Below, one piece after another: positions 35,995 through 44,860 of a DNA stretch of 64,000 bases. The notes beneath the pieces were generated by a model, which was not told the DNA's origin, made no database searches, and was given only the letters and a program-made list of their open reading frames with translations. The translations under genes were made by a program, and so were the position numbers. Source of the DNA: Stanieria cyanosphaera PCC 7437 (GTDB lineage: Bacteria; Cyanobacteriota; Cyanobacteriia; Cyanobacteriales; Xenococcaceae); the NCBI RefSeq assembly GCF_000317575.1, contig NC_019748.1, positions 2,235,199-2,299,198 of the forward strand, read 5' to 3'. Position 1 is the stretch's first letter. Every line of letters starts with the position of its first letter.

Positions 35995-37167
35995 ATGTTA
36001 AATCCCAATTTGGATGAAATAGAACTAACTCAAGACGACTATCAGCGATATTCTCGTCATATTATTTTGCCAGAGGTAGGACTGGAGGGACAGAAACGCT
36101 TAAAAGCAGCTAGTGTTCTCTGCATTGGCAGTGGTGGACTTGGTTCACCTTTGTTGCTTTACTTGGCAGCAGCAGGAATTGGTAGAATTGGCATTGTCGA
36201 TTTTGATGTAGTCGATCATTCCAATTTACAACGTCAAATTATTCACGGCACATCTTCGGTAGGGAAACCTAAAATCGAATCAGCCAAACAGAGAATTTTA
36301 GAGATAAATCCTTATTGTCAGATAGATTTATACCAAACTGCGCTAACTTCAGCTAATGCCCTCGATATTTTTGCTCCCTATAATGTTATAGTCGATGGGA
36401 CAGATAATTTTCCTACTCGTTATTTGACCAACGATGCTTGTGTTCTTTTAAACAAGCCGAATGTTTATGGTTCGATTTTCCGTTTTGAAGGACAAGCAAC
36501 TGTCTTTAATTACCAAGATGGACCAAACTATCGTGATTTATATCCCGAACCACCACCGCCAGGAATGGTGCCTTCCTGTGCTGAGGGAGGAGTTTTAGGA
36601 GTACTTCCAGGTATCATTGGCACAATCCAAGCTACAGAAACGATCAAAATTATTCTTGGTGCAGAAAATACTCTCAGTGGTAGATTGCTGCTTTACAATG
36701 CTTGGGATATGAAGTTCCGTGAACTCAAACTACGACCCAATCCTGTACGTCCTGTCATTGAAAAATTAATTGATTACGAACAATTTTGCGGTATTCCTCA
36801 AGCTAAAGCAGCCGAAGCACAACAGCAACAAACAATCTCAGAAATGACGGTACAAGAGCTAAAGCAGTTACTTGATAGCAATGCCGATGATTTTGTTTTG
36901 ATTGATGTTCGCAATCCCAATGAATATCAAATAGCTAAAATCCCTGGTTCTGTTTTAGTTCCTTTGCCAGAAATTGAAGATGGTGCTGGTGTAGAAAAAA
37001 TTAAACAATTAGTCAATGGTCATCGTTTAATCGCTCATTGTAAATTGGGTGGAAGATCGGCAAAAGCTCTAAACATCCTGAAACAAGTTGGTATTGAAGG
37101 TACGAACGTTAAAGGCGGTATTGCTGCTTGGAGTCAAGAAATAGATTCTAACGTTCCGCTTTATTAA
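35995..37167 (+). CDS. moeB: MoeB/MoeZ-type adenylyltransferase with rhodanese domain
   Basis: 390 aa. The E1-like domain (residues about 10-255) has the ATP loop GSGGLGSPLLLYLAAAGIG and the adenylation residues DFDVVDHSNLQRQ and VDGTDNFPTR. The C-terminal rhodanese domain (about 280-385) has the persulfide Cys loop HCKLGGRSAK. It activates the C-terminal glycine of small sulfur carriers (MoaD, ThiS types) and supplies sulfur for molybdopterin or thiocarboxylate chemistry. The zinc-binding Cys pairs of E. coli MoeB are absent, which is usual for the MoeZ branch. A terminator follows. Confidence 0.9.
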   Translation: MLNPNLDEIELTQDDYQRYSRHIILPEVGLEGQKRLKAASVLCIGSGGLGSPLLLYLAAAGIGRIGIVDFDVVDHSNLQRQIIHGTSSVGKPKIESAKQRILEINPYCQIDLYQTALTSANALDIFAPYNVIVDGTDNFPTRYLTNDACVLLNKPNVYGSIFRFEGQATVFNYQDGPNYRDLYPEPPPPGMVPSCAEGGVLGVLPGIIGTIQATETIKIILGAENTLSGRLLLYNAWDMKFRELKLRPNPVRPVIEKLIDYEQFCGIPQAKAAEAQQQQTISEMTVQELKQLLDSNADDFVLIDVRNPNEYQIAKIPGSVLVPLPEIEDGAGVEKIKQLVNGHRLIAHCKLGGRSAKALNILKQVGIEGTNVKGGIAAWSQEIDSNVPLY

Positions 37168-37191
37168 AAGTTGTTCTCTACTAACTTTTGA

Positions 37192-37224
37192 TCTCACGTT
37201 ACCTAAATCGTGGGATTTTTTTTT
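37192..37224 (+). terminator. rho-independent terminator after moeB/moeZ
   Basis: A 7-bp stem (TCTCACG ... CGTGGGA, one G-U pair) with a 10-nt loop, followed by nine T. It lies 24 nt after the stop codon. Confidence 0.8.
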
Positions 37225-37310
37225 GAAGGTAATAATAATGTTTAAGACAAATATTTAACCCAAGAAAAATTGAGATAATAAAAAATTATCAAATTTTTTC
37301 CAGATTAATT

Positions 37311-38165
37311 ATGCCGAGTGTTGATAACCGCACAGAACTTTCATCAAAAGAAGATTACTTTTTAACTGCTCAAGATCTTATTAATCAAGTTAATTCAGGA
37401 GCAAGTTTGGTAGGGAAAGATTTGAGTAAGACTGATCTATACGCCATTGACTTGAGTGGGGTCGATCTTACTAATGCTAACTTGAGTCAAGCTACTCTTA
37501 CTAACGCCAATTTAAGTGGTGCTAACTTAACAGGTGCAAATTTAACAGGTACTGATTTAAGAGGTATTAATTTAACAGGTGCAAACTTAACAGGTGCGAA
37601 TCTTGAAGGAGCATACCTAAATCGTTCCGATCTGCGTCAGGCAAATTTTACAGATGCAAAGCTTGACAATGTTAAACTACAAGTATCTCTTTATGACCAA
37701 GCAACTATTTTTCCTGAAGGATTCAATTATAAAAATTCTGGTGCGGTTGGCCCTGGTGCGAATCTCAATGGAGCTTATCTCAACACTGCTAATTTACGTA
37801 GAGTTGATTTAACAGGTGCTAAATTAATTGGTGCTTATCTTTCAGGAGCAGATCTAACTGAAGCTATTTTAGAAAATGTTTCTTTAAGTGGTGCAAATCT
37901 ACAAAAAGCCTTTTTAACTGGTGCTTGTTTGCGTAATGCTCGTTTAGGAAGTGTAGAATTACAAGGAGCAGATCTTAGAGCAGCAGATTTGACTGGAGCA
38001 GATTTAAGTCATCTTCAAAGTATTGCAGGTGCAGATTTTAGTTTAGTCAAAGGATTGAGTCAAAGCGATCGCGCTAAACTAATGAGTTATCCCGCACAAC
38101 AATTATCGACTTGGAATCCTTATACCCGTAGAAATACTCTTGATAGTCTCAACATTTGCGTGTAA
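37311..38165 (+). CDS. pentapeptide-repeat protein
   Basis: 284 aa. From about residue 35 to 255 it is made of A(D/N)LXX repeats (DLTNANLSQATLTNANLSGANLTG), broken by an irregular segment near residues 125-145 (SLYDQATIFPEGFNYKN) and then resumed. This builds a right-handed quadrilateral beta-helix. No signal peptide or transmembrane helix is seen, so cytosolic. Such proteins are abundant in cyanobacteria and mostly of unknown role; some mimic DNA. The repetitive DNA here is coding. Confidence 0.9.
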   Translation: MPSVDNRTELSSKEDYFLTAQDLINQVNSGASLVGKDLSKTDLYAIDLSGVDLTNANLSQATLTNANLSGANLTGANLTGTDLRGINLTGANLTGANLEGAYLNRSDLRQANFTDAKLDNVKLQVSLYDQATIFPEGFNYKNSGAVGPGANLNGAYLNTANLRRVDLTGAKLIGAYLSGADLTEAILENVSLSGANLQKAFLTGACLRNARLGSVELQGADLRAADLTGADLSHLQSIAGADFSLVKGLSQSDRAKLMSYPAQQLSTWNPYTRRNTLDSLNICV

Positions 38166-38409
38166 TAACAATTAAAGTGTAATTAACTTTTAATCTTGCA
38201 AATATAGCAAAAGATAAGATAAATTGTTGAAGTATTATCTCTCTTTTTTAAAACTTAATTAAATACTTTTATTTATTACTTGGGAAAATACTTTATTGTC
38301 AAGCTTTTCGTTAATTTTCTTGATTTTGGGTCTTGGCAAAAACTGAAGTTGATTATCTTGCCAACCCAAAAAATTTAGTCTATGAATAATTATTATTAAC
38401 TCATGGTAA

Positions 38410-39810
38410 ATGAGCGATTTGTACAACGAAGTATCCAAAGGAAATATATTAATTGTTGACGATCTGCCAGATGATTTACGCTTGTTGTCATCTATTTTAA
38501 GCAAGCATGGTTATCAAGTTAATTGCGTAGTTAATGGAGAAATGGCATTAAATGCTGTTAGAAACAATCTTCCTGACATAATCTTGCTTGATGTTATGAT
38601 CCCGGTCATAGATGGTTACAAAGTATGTCAAATTATTAAAACTAATGAACGAACTCGCAAAATTCCGGTCATTTTTTTGAGTGGATTAGATTCAGAATCT
38701 GATAAAGTACAAGCTTTTAAATTAGGAGCAGTAGATTATATTACTAAACCTTTTTTTATTGATGAAGTAGTGATTAGAATTGAAACTCAATTGGCTTTTG
38801 CTAGAGAACAAAACAAGTTAGCAGCAATTATTGAAGAACAAATTCACGAACGTCAAATTGTCGAAAAGCAACTAAATCAATCTCAAGCTCTTTTGGCTGG
38901 AGTTTTAAATAGTTCTTTAGATGGTGTAGCAGCTTTTGAATCTGTACGAAATAAAGAGGGAAAAATAATTGATTTTCGTTGGGTAGTAGCTAATCCAGTA
39001 GCAGCAATGACAGTGGGAGAAACCAGAGATAGTTTGTTGAGTCAGTGTTTATTTGATCAATTACCAGGACACTTATTTGATGGACTTTTTAAGTTATTTA
39101 TTCAAGTAGTAGAAAATTGTATTGTTTTAGAACAAGAGCATTTTTATAAATCTGATTCTCTGCAAGCTTGGTTTCAAATTGTGGCAGTCAAGTTGAACGA
39201 TGGGTTTGCGATGACTTTTCGGGATATTAGCGATCGCAAGCAAATGGAAATAGCTTTGAAAGAAGCTAATTGTGAACTTAAACGTCAGGCTAATATCGAT
39301 AGTTTGACTCAAGTTGCTAATCGTCGTCGTTTTGATGAATATATTATTCAAGAATGGTCAAGATGCGCCCGAGAAAAACAGTTTCTATCTCTTATTTTAT
39401 GTGATGTTGATTATTTCAAAGCCTACAATGACAAATATGGACATCAAGCAGGAGATGATTGTCTTTATAAAGTAGCTCAAGGAATGAGTTACATTGTTAG
39501 ACGTCCAGCAGATTTAGTGTTTCGATATGGTGGGGAGGAATTTGCGATTATTCTTCCTTTTACTAGTGGTGAAGGTGCAATTAGAGTAGCCGAAGCAATT
39601 AGACAAGAAATTAAGCAACTAAAAATCCCTCATAATTTATCTCAAGTTAATCCATACGTAACTCTTAGTTTAGGTATTTCTAGTATTATTCCTCATGCTA
39701 ATTCTACTCCTGAACTGTTAATTTCTGCTGCCGATCGCGCTTTGTATGAAGCTAAAGCTCAAGGACGCGATCGCGTTCTTTACAATGGTTTAGAAATTCC
39801 TTTTTTTTAA
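38410..39810 (+). CDS. response regulator with PAS-like domain and GGDEF diguanylate cyclase
   Basis: 466 aa. N-terminal receiver domain with acceptor Asp in IILLDVMIPVIDGYK, switch Ser in IFLSGLD and Lys in ITKPFF. A coiled linker and a PAS-like domain follow (about 160-280). The C-terminal GGDEF domain has the active-site GGEEF in RYGGEEFAIILPF. An RxxD inhibitory site (RPAD) lies five residues before GGEEF, so product feedback by cyclic-di-GMP is likely. No EAL domain. A soluble phosphorelay-controlled c-di-GMP synthase. Its kinase is not adjacent. It overlaps the convergent channel gene by 4 nt. Confidence 0.92.
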   Translation: MSDLYNEVSKGNILIVDDLPDDLRLLSSILSKHGYQVNCVVNGEMALNAVRNNLPDIILLDVMIPVIDGYKVCQIIKTNERTRKIPVIFLSGLDSESDKVQAFKLGAVDYITKPFFIDEVVIRIETQLAFAREQNKLAAIIEEQIHERQIVEKQLNQSQALLAGVLNSSLDGVAAFESVRNKEGKIIDFRWVVANPVAAMTVGETRDSLLSQCLFDQLPGHLFDGLFKLFIQVVENCIVLEQEHFYKSDSLQAWFQIVAVKLNDGFAMTFRDISDRKQMEIALKEANCELKRQANIDSLTQVANRRRFDEYIIQEWSRCAREKQFLSLILCDVDYFKAYNDKYGHQAGDDCLYKVAQGMSYIVRRPADLVFRYGGEEFAIILPFTSGEGAIRVAEAIRQEIKQLKIPHNLSQVNPYVTLSLGISSIIPHANSTPELLISAADRALYEAKAQGRDRVLYNGLEIPFF

Positions 39811-41501
39811 TGAAAAACCAACTCTTCTGAAGGAGGAGTTCGCCACAACTGCTCTAAATTGCTAGCCGGCATGGTTAAATACAAAATATCTTCAGGAGTA
39901 AGCAAGGTTTTTAATAAATCCCAACTGTGAATAGTATGACCATTTCTTTCTAAATAAAGAGGAACAAAATCTGCTTTCATGGCTGCATCTTGAATTTTCA
40001 TGCCACAAAAAGGATGTTTGGCGGTGATCATTGTAGCTAAGGCTACCCAGAGTAAATCTTGAGTCATGCCATTACCTAAAATTCTGCCACCCAAAGCAGC
40101 AGCAACAAAGGAATGGGTTGATAATTCAATTGGAGACAAAACTCGATCAAATTCAAAGACTTCTTGCATTGATTGAGCAAACTGCGGATCGTAACTCCTA
40201 ACAATTGTGGCTATTTGAGGAGCAAGTGCTTTAGCTGTTAGAGCTATTTCTAAATTAATCATGTCGTTGCTCGTAACCGCAATCAGACTAACAGCGCGGT
40301 CGCAATTAACTGCTTTGAGAGTAGCATTCAGACTACCATCTTCGATAATTACAGGTACTCCTAGAGAACGAGCCGTATGCAGAAATCGATTGTTAGGATC
40401 TGAATCGATCACAACAACTTCATGTCCTTGTTGATGTAGCTGTCTAACAATTTGAATCCCAATTCCGCCCAAACCACAGACAATATGATGATGATGGGTT
40501 GGCACTCTGGCAGCATCCCAAGCTTGTTTAAGACGGCTACCCAAAATAAAATCGTTAATCAAAGCGTAGCAAATTCCAATTACTCCTGCCCCGACCAACA
40601 TCATTACCGTTGTAAAAATTTTAATCCCATCGGGAGCTTTTTCAGCGACTTGTTCTTGTCCTCCTGCTCCTGTGATCATGCCGACGGAAAAATAGAGTGC
40701 GTCGACAATTGAAGTATTAAAACTCACACTGACATAGGTTAGAGTTGCCAAAAAAATCATCAATAATAAAAACAAACTAACGACCGCAACCGAACGAGCA
40801 TATCTTTGATATTGAGGTAAATTAGTAACTGCTTTAACAACTTTTTGCCAGTAAGAACGACGTTGGTAGCGAATAGTCGGTTTAGTACCGATAATCAGAT
40901 GATCTCCTGGTTGTAAAGTTTTTCCTTTGATCACTGCGGAAACTAAATCGATTTCTCCTTCAGTAGGAAGATAATAAATGAGCATTCTACTGGGATTGTT
41001 CCACAATTCTTTTAAGGATTTACCTAACCAAGGATGATCTTGATCAATAATTTCCTCATGAATAGGCCAAGTTTGATTAAATAATTTTAATTGTCCAATC
41101 GCTGCACTGCCCAAGGCTGCAAAGGTAAAAATGGGTGCAGATAAAGAAGCTACACTCATCGTAAAGTGGTCGGGCAGAGTTTGATCGAGACGCTCGCCCA
41201 AAGTCTGATTGAATAAACGATTAATAATCCGAACCCGAGGATTAATCAATCGAGCTTGAGTCAAAATTGCTAAATTAAGCGCATCATCATTATGAGCCAA
41301 AATCAAAGTTTGAGCTTCTTTAATTCCTGCATTAATTAAAGTAGTGGCTGAAGTCGAATTCCCGATGATAATTTTTTCTGTAGGTGAGACACTAATCGGG
41401 CGATCGCTAATCCCGACGACATCTGCTCTTTGTTGTCGCAGTAATGTATAGATTTTATACCCAGTACGACCAAGACCAGACACAATGATCCGGGTTTTCA
41501 T
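39807..41501 (-). CDS. RCK/TrkA-N two-domain ion channel-like protein
   Basis: About 564 aa from the ATG at 41501, where IIVSGLGRTG, a Rossmann nucleotide site, begins; the frame extends 30 codons further upstream without such content. Order: RCK/TrkA-N domain plus a TrkA-C-like segment (1-230), one membrane helix (VAVVSLFLLLMIFLATLTYVSV), a pore loop, a second helix (TVMMLVGAGVIGICYALI), then a second RCK domain (HIVCGLGGIGIQIVRQLHQQGHEVVVIDSD). The pore loop reads VGMITGAGGQE where a K+ channel has TVGYG, so selectivity is doubtful. It may be a potassium or other cation channel gated by nucleotides. Confidence 0.82.
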   Translation of the reverse strand: MKTRIIVSGLGRTGYKIYTLLRQQRADVVGISDRPISVSPTEKIIIGNSTSATTLINAGIKEAQTLILAHNDDALNLAILTQARLINPRVRIINRLFNQTLGERLDQTLPDHFTMSVASLSAPIFTFAALGSAAIGQLKLFNQTWPIHEEIIDQDHPWLGKSLKELWNNPSRMLIYYLPTEGEIDLVSAVIKGKTLQPGDHLIIGTKPTIRYQRRSYWQKVVKAVTNLPQYQRYARSVAVVSLFLLLMIFLATLTYVSVSFNTSIVDALYFSVGMITGAGGQEQVAEKAPDGIKIFTTVMMLVGAGVIGICYALINDFILGSRLKQAWDAARVPTHHHHIVCGLGGIGIQIVRQLHQQGHEVVVIDSDPNNRFLHTARSLGVPVIIEDGSLNATLKAVNCDRAVSLIAVTSNDMINLEIALTAKALAPQIATIVRSYDPQFAQSMQEVFEFDRVLSPIELSTHSFVAAALGGRILGNGMTQDLLWVALATMITAKHPFCGMKIQDAAMKADFVPLYLERNGHTIHSWDLLKTLLTPEDILYLTMPASNLEQLWRTPPSEELVFH

Positions 41502-41751
41502 AACCAACCATAATTGAGAGTAAAGATCAAAACTATTTTTTTCTTTTTTATTGTGAACTACTTCTCTAGCTTGGAATGTAGCCGATCGCACTAGAGTGAT
41601 TTTTTTTTATACTGGTTTGACTCAAAATAAATTTTAGCTAAAAATTCGGTAATCCCTATCTCTGATTAATTTTTAGACTTTAATCCTTGAATTAAGATCG
41701 AAATAGATAAGTGAAAATTTAAAAATAGTCTTGATTTAAAGAAACAAGCTC

Positions 41752-42480
41752 ATGAGTAATACAAGCAATTTTCGCCAAGCGATTAGAGAAGCTAAAGGAC
41801 AAGCTTTACTTGGACCCAATGTTATCGCTAACGCTTTACCATATCTCGGTGGCGGTCTAATTCTTACTGCTTTGGGTACTTATGGTGGTTTGGGGGTGAT
41901 TAATGCTCGCCCTGACCTATTTATGCCTACTTTTATCGGTGCAGTAATCGCTGAATTAGTTTTATTTTTTATCGCTCGTGGAGTAGCAGAAAAAGGAGAT
42001 AATAGCACAGCTTTACCTTTATTAGCTCTCTACAGTCTTTTATCTGGCTATACTCTTAGTGGTTTAGTTTTTGTGGCTCTCAGTACTTCGGGAGTCGGTA
42101 TTCCAGGTATTGGTATTGCAGCAGCAGGTTGCGGTGTCACTTTTATTGTCGGTCGTAATATTGGTTCTAACCTTTCCGAGAGCGATGGTTTAGCTTTGGC
42201 TCAAACTGTTCGTTTGGGAGTTATCGCTTTACTGGTTGTTCTTGTAGCTCAACTAGGTTTGGCTTTTTTTGGAGTTTACACTCCTGGTTGGCTAGAAATT
42301 GCCATTTCTGGAATTGGTGTGGCTTTATTTGTAGGTTCAGCAGTCGTAGATTTTTATATTCTTCCTCGTGCTTATCGTAACGACCAATATCTACCTGCTG
42401 CTCTTTCGATGTATCTTACTTACATTAATCTGTTTGTCTTTATCTTACGACTTCTAATTGCCCTCAACAGTCGTGACTAA
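41752..42480 (+). CDS. Bax inhibitor-1 (BI-1/YccA-like) membrane protein
   Basis: 242 aa with seven hydrophobic segments, starting around residue 25 (VIANALPYLGGGLILTALGTYGG). The central part is GVAEKGDNSTALPLLALYSLLSGYTLSGL, and the C-terminal part contains FVGSAVVDFYILPRAYRND and YINLFVFILRLLIAL. These match the BI-1/TMBIM family; E. coli YccA modulates FtsH, and some homologues leak calcium in a pH-dependent way. Inner or thylakoid membrane. A terminator follows directly. Confidence 0.85.
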   Translation: MSNTSNFRQAIREAKGQALLGPNVIANALPYLGGGLILTALGTYGGLGVINARPDLFMPTFIGAVIAELVLFFIARGVAEKGDNSTALPLLALYSLLSGYTLSGLVFVALSTSGVGIPGIGIAAAGCGVTFIVGRNIGSNLSESDGLALAQTVRLGVIALLVVLVAQLGLAFFGVYTPGWLEIAISGIGVALFVGSAVVDFYILPRAYRNDQYLPAALSMYLTYINLFVFILRLLIALNSRD

Positions 42481-42496
42481 AGCAATTGTTAAAAAT

Positions 42497-42526
42497 AAGG
42501 GTGGATTTTCAGTCCACCTTTTCTTT
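42497..42526 (+). terminator. rho-independent terminator after the BI-1 gene
   Basis: GGTGGA - ttttcag - TCCACC with extra A-T pairs outside, followed by TTTTCTTTT. It lies 17 nt after the stop codon. Confidence 0.75.
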
Positions 42527-42586
42527 TACGATAAGATAAAAAAGTAAAGAATTATGAATTTTACTAGACAAGAGGTAAATTAGCTG

Positions 42587-42757
42587 ATGAGCCAATCTCA
42601 ACCTACTACTACTCCTAAATTAGAAGACCCCAAATTTGGTTTCAACGACTACGCTGAACGATTAAATGGTCGAGCAGCAATGATTGGTTTTGCATTGACT
42701 TTAGTAATTGAATATTTGACAGGACAAGGTTTACTGTCTTGGTTAGGTTTACAATAA
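42587..42757 (+). CDS. high-light-inducible protein (HLIP, CAB/ELIP family)
   Basis: 56 aa. The chlorophyll-binding helix signature is clear: YAERLNGRAAMIGFALTLVIEYLTGQGLLSWLG, with the ExxNxR pattern that coordinates chlorophyll. The N-terminal 20 residues (SQSQPTTTPKLEDPKFGFND) are stromal. One membrane helix. HLIPs bind chlorophyll and carotenoid and protect photosystem II during assembly and high light. GAGGT lies 11 nt before the ATG. A 7-bp hairpin near 42796-42816 follows and could end the transcript. Confidence 0.9.
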   Translation: MSQSQPTTTPKLEDPKFGFNDYAERLNGRAAMIGFALTLVIEYLTGQGLLSWLGLQ

Positions 42758-42979
42758 TTGTTTTGAATTAATAAAACACAGTTAAAAGTTTTTGAGGCGT
42801 TCTTGAGGGAACGTCTTGATAATTTAAATCAAGTTTTAAAAGTAAATCGACACAAAAAGCAATTTAAATCTAACTAAGGCTTCAATTAATAATGATGCTG
42901 CTAAGATAAGGACACATTACGGGAGGTTTTCCGTTAAGCTGAAATTAATTGCAATCAAGGTTTTGATTGAACAACACCG

Positions 42980-43270
42980 ATGAACATTTTCTTTCCTAGA
43001 TCTTTAAAACTAGCCTATCGTAAAGAACCTATTTCCAGCTTTATTTTAATTTTGGGTGCAGTGGATGCGGTAATTGGTGGTGTTGGTGGACGCTGGAGTT
43101 TGTTATCTGTTGGTTTAATTATCGCTGTGATCGGAATCTTAGTTCGTTGGCAACAACTACAAAAATCTCAAGCAGTTGCAGTCAAAAATAATACCAAATA
43201 CGCTCTTCCTCCTAGTTCATCTAATTCTCCTCTACCTCTGTTAACCCATAATAAACAACGAAAAGGTTAA
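42980..43270 (+). CDS. small two-helix membrane protein, unknown
   Basis: 96 aa. Two hydrophobic segments (about residues 18-35 SFILILGAVDAVIGGVGG and 38-56 WSLLSVGLIIAVIGILVRW) are followed by a polar, Ser/Asn-rich tail. The segment RKEPISSFILILGAVDAVIGG looks conserved, but I cannot name the family. No clear Shine-Dalgarno. The 126-nt MITE-like repeat begins 2 nt after its stop. Confidence 0.6.
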   Translation: MNIFFPRSLKLAYRKEPISSFILILGAVDAVIGGVGGRWSLLSVGLIIAVIGILVRWQQLQKSQAVAVKNNTKYALPPSSSNSPLPLLTHNKQRKG

Positions 43271-43271
43271 T

Positions 43272-43397
43272 AAAAGTAGAGACGTGTTTTGGTGAGCGTT
43301 CCTTTGCGCCCGCAGGTGAGCCAGCGCGGTCTTGGGGTATCCCCAAGTGGAGCGACTGGCGTGGCGCAGGGTCTCACCGCAACATGTTACGTCTGTA
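43272..43397 (+). repeat. 126-nt MITE-like element, copy 1
   Basis: Near-identical to the reverse complement of 57259-57384 (three differences by eye). The ends are inverted: GTAGAGACGT at one end and ACGTCTGTA at the other. Inside are GGTGAG...CTCACC and a perfect CTTGGGG-TAT-CCCCAAG hairpin. GC-rich against AT-rich surroundings, non-coding. It could be a miniature element moved by a transposase elsewhere. Confidence 0.75.
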
Positions 43398-43553
43398 ACC
43401 ATAGCGCTTCGGCGTCAGCCAGCGACAGCGAAGGATCAAAGTAAAAAGTAGCAATTAACTATCAACAATATTTCATTAATGTAAGAAACACTATATATTT
43501 TTATAGAGCAAGCAATATTAGCCTGCTTTGGTTGTTACTAATGAAAAAAAATC

Positions 43554-43973
43554 ATGGATCAAGCTATAGATGTTCTGTTTGAAGAAGGTTTGGCGAAATA
43601 TCAGGCAGGAGAACCACCAGAACAACTAATTCCATATTTCCAATCCCTGTGCGATCGCGCTCCTAAAAATGCTTCTGCCTGGACTTGTTTAGCTTGGCTT
43701 TATCTGTTAACCGAGCAACCGAATAAAGCTCTCAAAGCAGCACAAAAAAGTGTCAAAATTGATGCTCGCGATCCTCAAGCTCGAATTAATTTAGCTCTAG
43801 CTATGTTAGATTCTGAAGAGAAGGGAGTTAGACCCCATATTGAGCTAGTCCAAAGAGCGATCGCGTTTGACAATCGCTTCAAAGATGAAATTGAAACCAA
43901 TATCAAAGATGGATTAACCAGAAAACCTGACTGGAAAAGCTTGCAACGCATTAACAGTTGGTTGTTTGAATAA
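43554..43973 (+). CDS. TPR-repeat protein
   Basis: 139 aa, soluble. Two to three tetratricopeptide-like helical hairpins are visible (GLAKYQAGEPPEQLIPYFQSLCDRAP, SAWTCLAWLYLLTEQPNKALKAAQKSVKID, PQARINLALAML). The last 40 residues (DNRFKDEIETNIKDGLTRKPDWKSLQRINSWLFE) look like a family-specific tail. It ends 16 nt before the M48 peptidase gene, so they are co-transcribed. A role as adaptor for that peptidase is an inference from position only. Confidence 0.8.
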   Translation: MDQAIDVLFEEGLAKYQAGEPPEQLIPYFQSLCDRAPKNASAWTCLAWLYLLTEQPNKALKAAQKSVKIDARDPQARINLALAMLDSEEKGVRPHIELVQRAIAFDNRFKDEIETNIKDGLTRKPDWKSLQRINSWLFE

Positions 43974-43989
43974 TTAATTAATCATTACC

Positions 43990-44847
43990 ATGAATTTAAT
44001 GAAACAAGTATTAACGGGACTAAAGGCGGATGATTTTCGCCATCCCCTTGACTTACAGGCTACCACTACCTTAAAACAATTACCAGGTTTAGATTTAGCA
44101 ATTCGCAGTTTACTCGGTTCGGTAGCAGAACAGTTTTTTTATCTCAACAATATTGCAGCTAGTGTTTTAGTTAGTGAGAAGCAATTACCTCAATTACATA
44201 AGTTATTACTAGAAGCTTGTCAAGTTTTAGATTTAGAACCCCCTCAATTATACGTTCAACAAAACCCTGTCCCTAACGCCTATACTTTTGCGATGCGGGG
44301 CAAACAACCCTTTATGGTGCTTCATACTTCTTTAATTGAGATGTTAACTGCCGAAGAAATTCAGGCAGTCATTGCTCATGAATTAGGGCATCTCAAGTGT
44401 GAACACGGGGTTTATCTGACTATGGCTAATATTATGGTCTTAGCAGCCAACTTGCTTCCTACCTGGGGAACAATTTTAGCTCAGTCCTTACAAGAGCAAA
44501 TGTTGCAATGGATACGTTGTGCCGAATTTAGTTGCGATCGCGCTGCTTTACTCGCTACGCAAAATCCTCAAGTAGTCATGTCTGTCTTAATGAAACTTGC
44601 TGGTGGTTCTCCTCGTCTAGCTTCTCAGTTAAATTTAGATGCTTTTATTGAGCAAGCTAAAGCTTACGATAGTGCCACTGAAGATCAATTAGGAGAACTG
44701 CTAAAAAACGCCCAAACAGCCCAATTAACCCATCCTGTGCCTGTAATTCGAGCCAGAGAAATAGAAAGATGGGCAAGTTCGGCAGAATATCAAAATTTAT
44801 TAGTTAAAGGAACAAAAGAACTTCAAGGTGGCTGGCGTAATTGGTAA
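43990..44847 (+). CDS. M48 family metallopeptidase, second paralogue
   Basis: 285 aa. Zinc site HELGH in VIAHELGHLKCEHGVY and Glu ligand in RCAEFSCDRAAL. The start (FRHPLDLQATTTLKQLPGLDLAIRSLL) and the region around DLEPPQLYVQQNPVPNAYTFAM match the protein encoded at 13684, so the two are paralogues; this one lacks the C-terminal coiled coil. A hydrophobic stretch (ANIMVLAANLLPTWGTI) follows the active site. Operon with the TPR gene. Confidence 0.88.
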   Translation: MNLMKQVLTGLKADDFRHPLDLQATTTLKQLPGLDLAIRSLLGSVAEQFFYLNNIAASVLVSEKQLPQLHKLLLEACQVLDLEPPQLYVQQNPVPNAYTFAMRGKQPFMVLHTSLIEMLTAEEIQAVIAHELGHLKCEHGVYLTMANIMVLAANLLPTWGTILAQSLQEQMLQWIRCAEFSCDRAALLATQNPQVVMSVLMKLAGGSPRLASQLNLDAFIEQAKAYDSATEDQLGELLKNAQTAQLTHPVPVIRAREIERWASSAEYQNLLVKGTKELQGGWRNW

Positions 44848-44860
44848 TCAATTTCTTCAA

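Noticed and set aside
35995..37167. Missing zinc cysteines in MoeB as a defect
   Set aside because: The MoeZ-type branch with a rhodanese domain normally lacks them; the adenylation and persulfide residues are present.
37400..38060. Repetitive DNA as a possible satellite
   Set aside because: It is the coding pattern of a pentapeptide-repeat protein.
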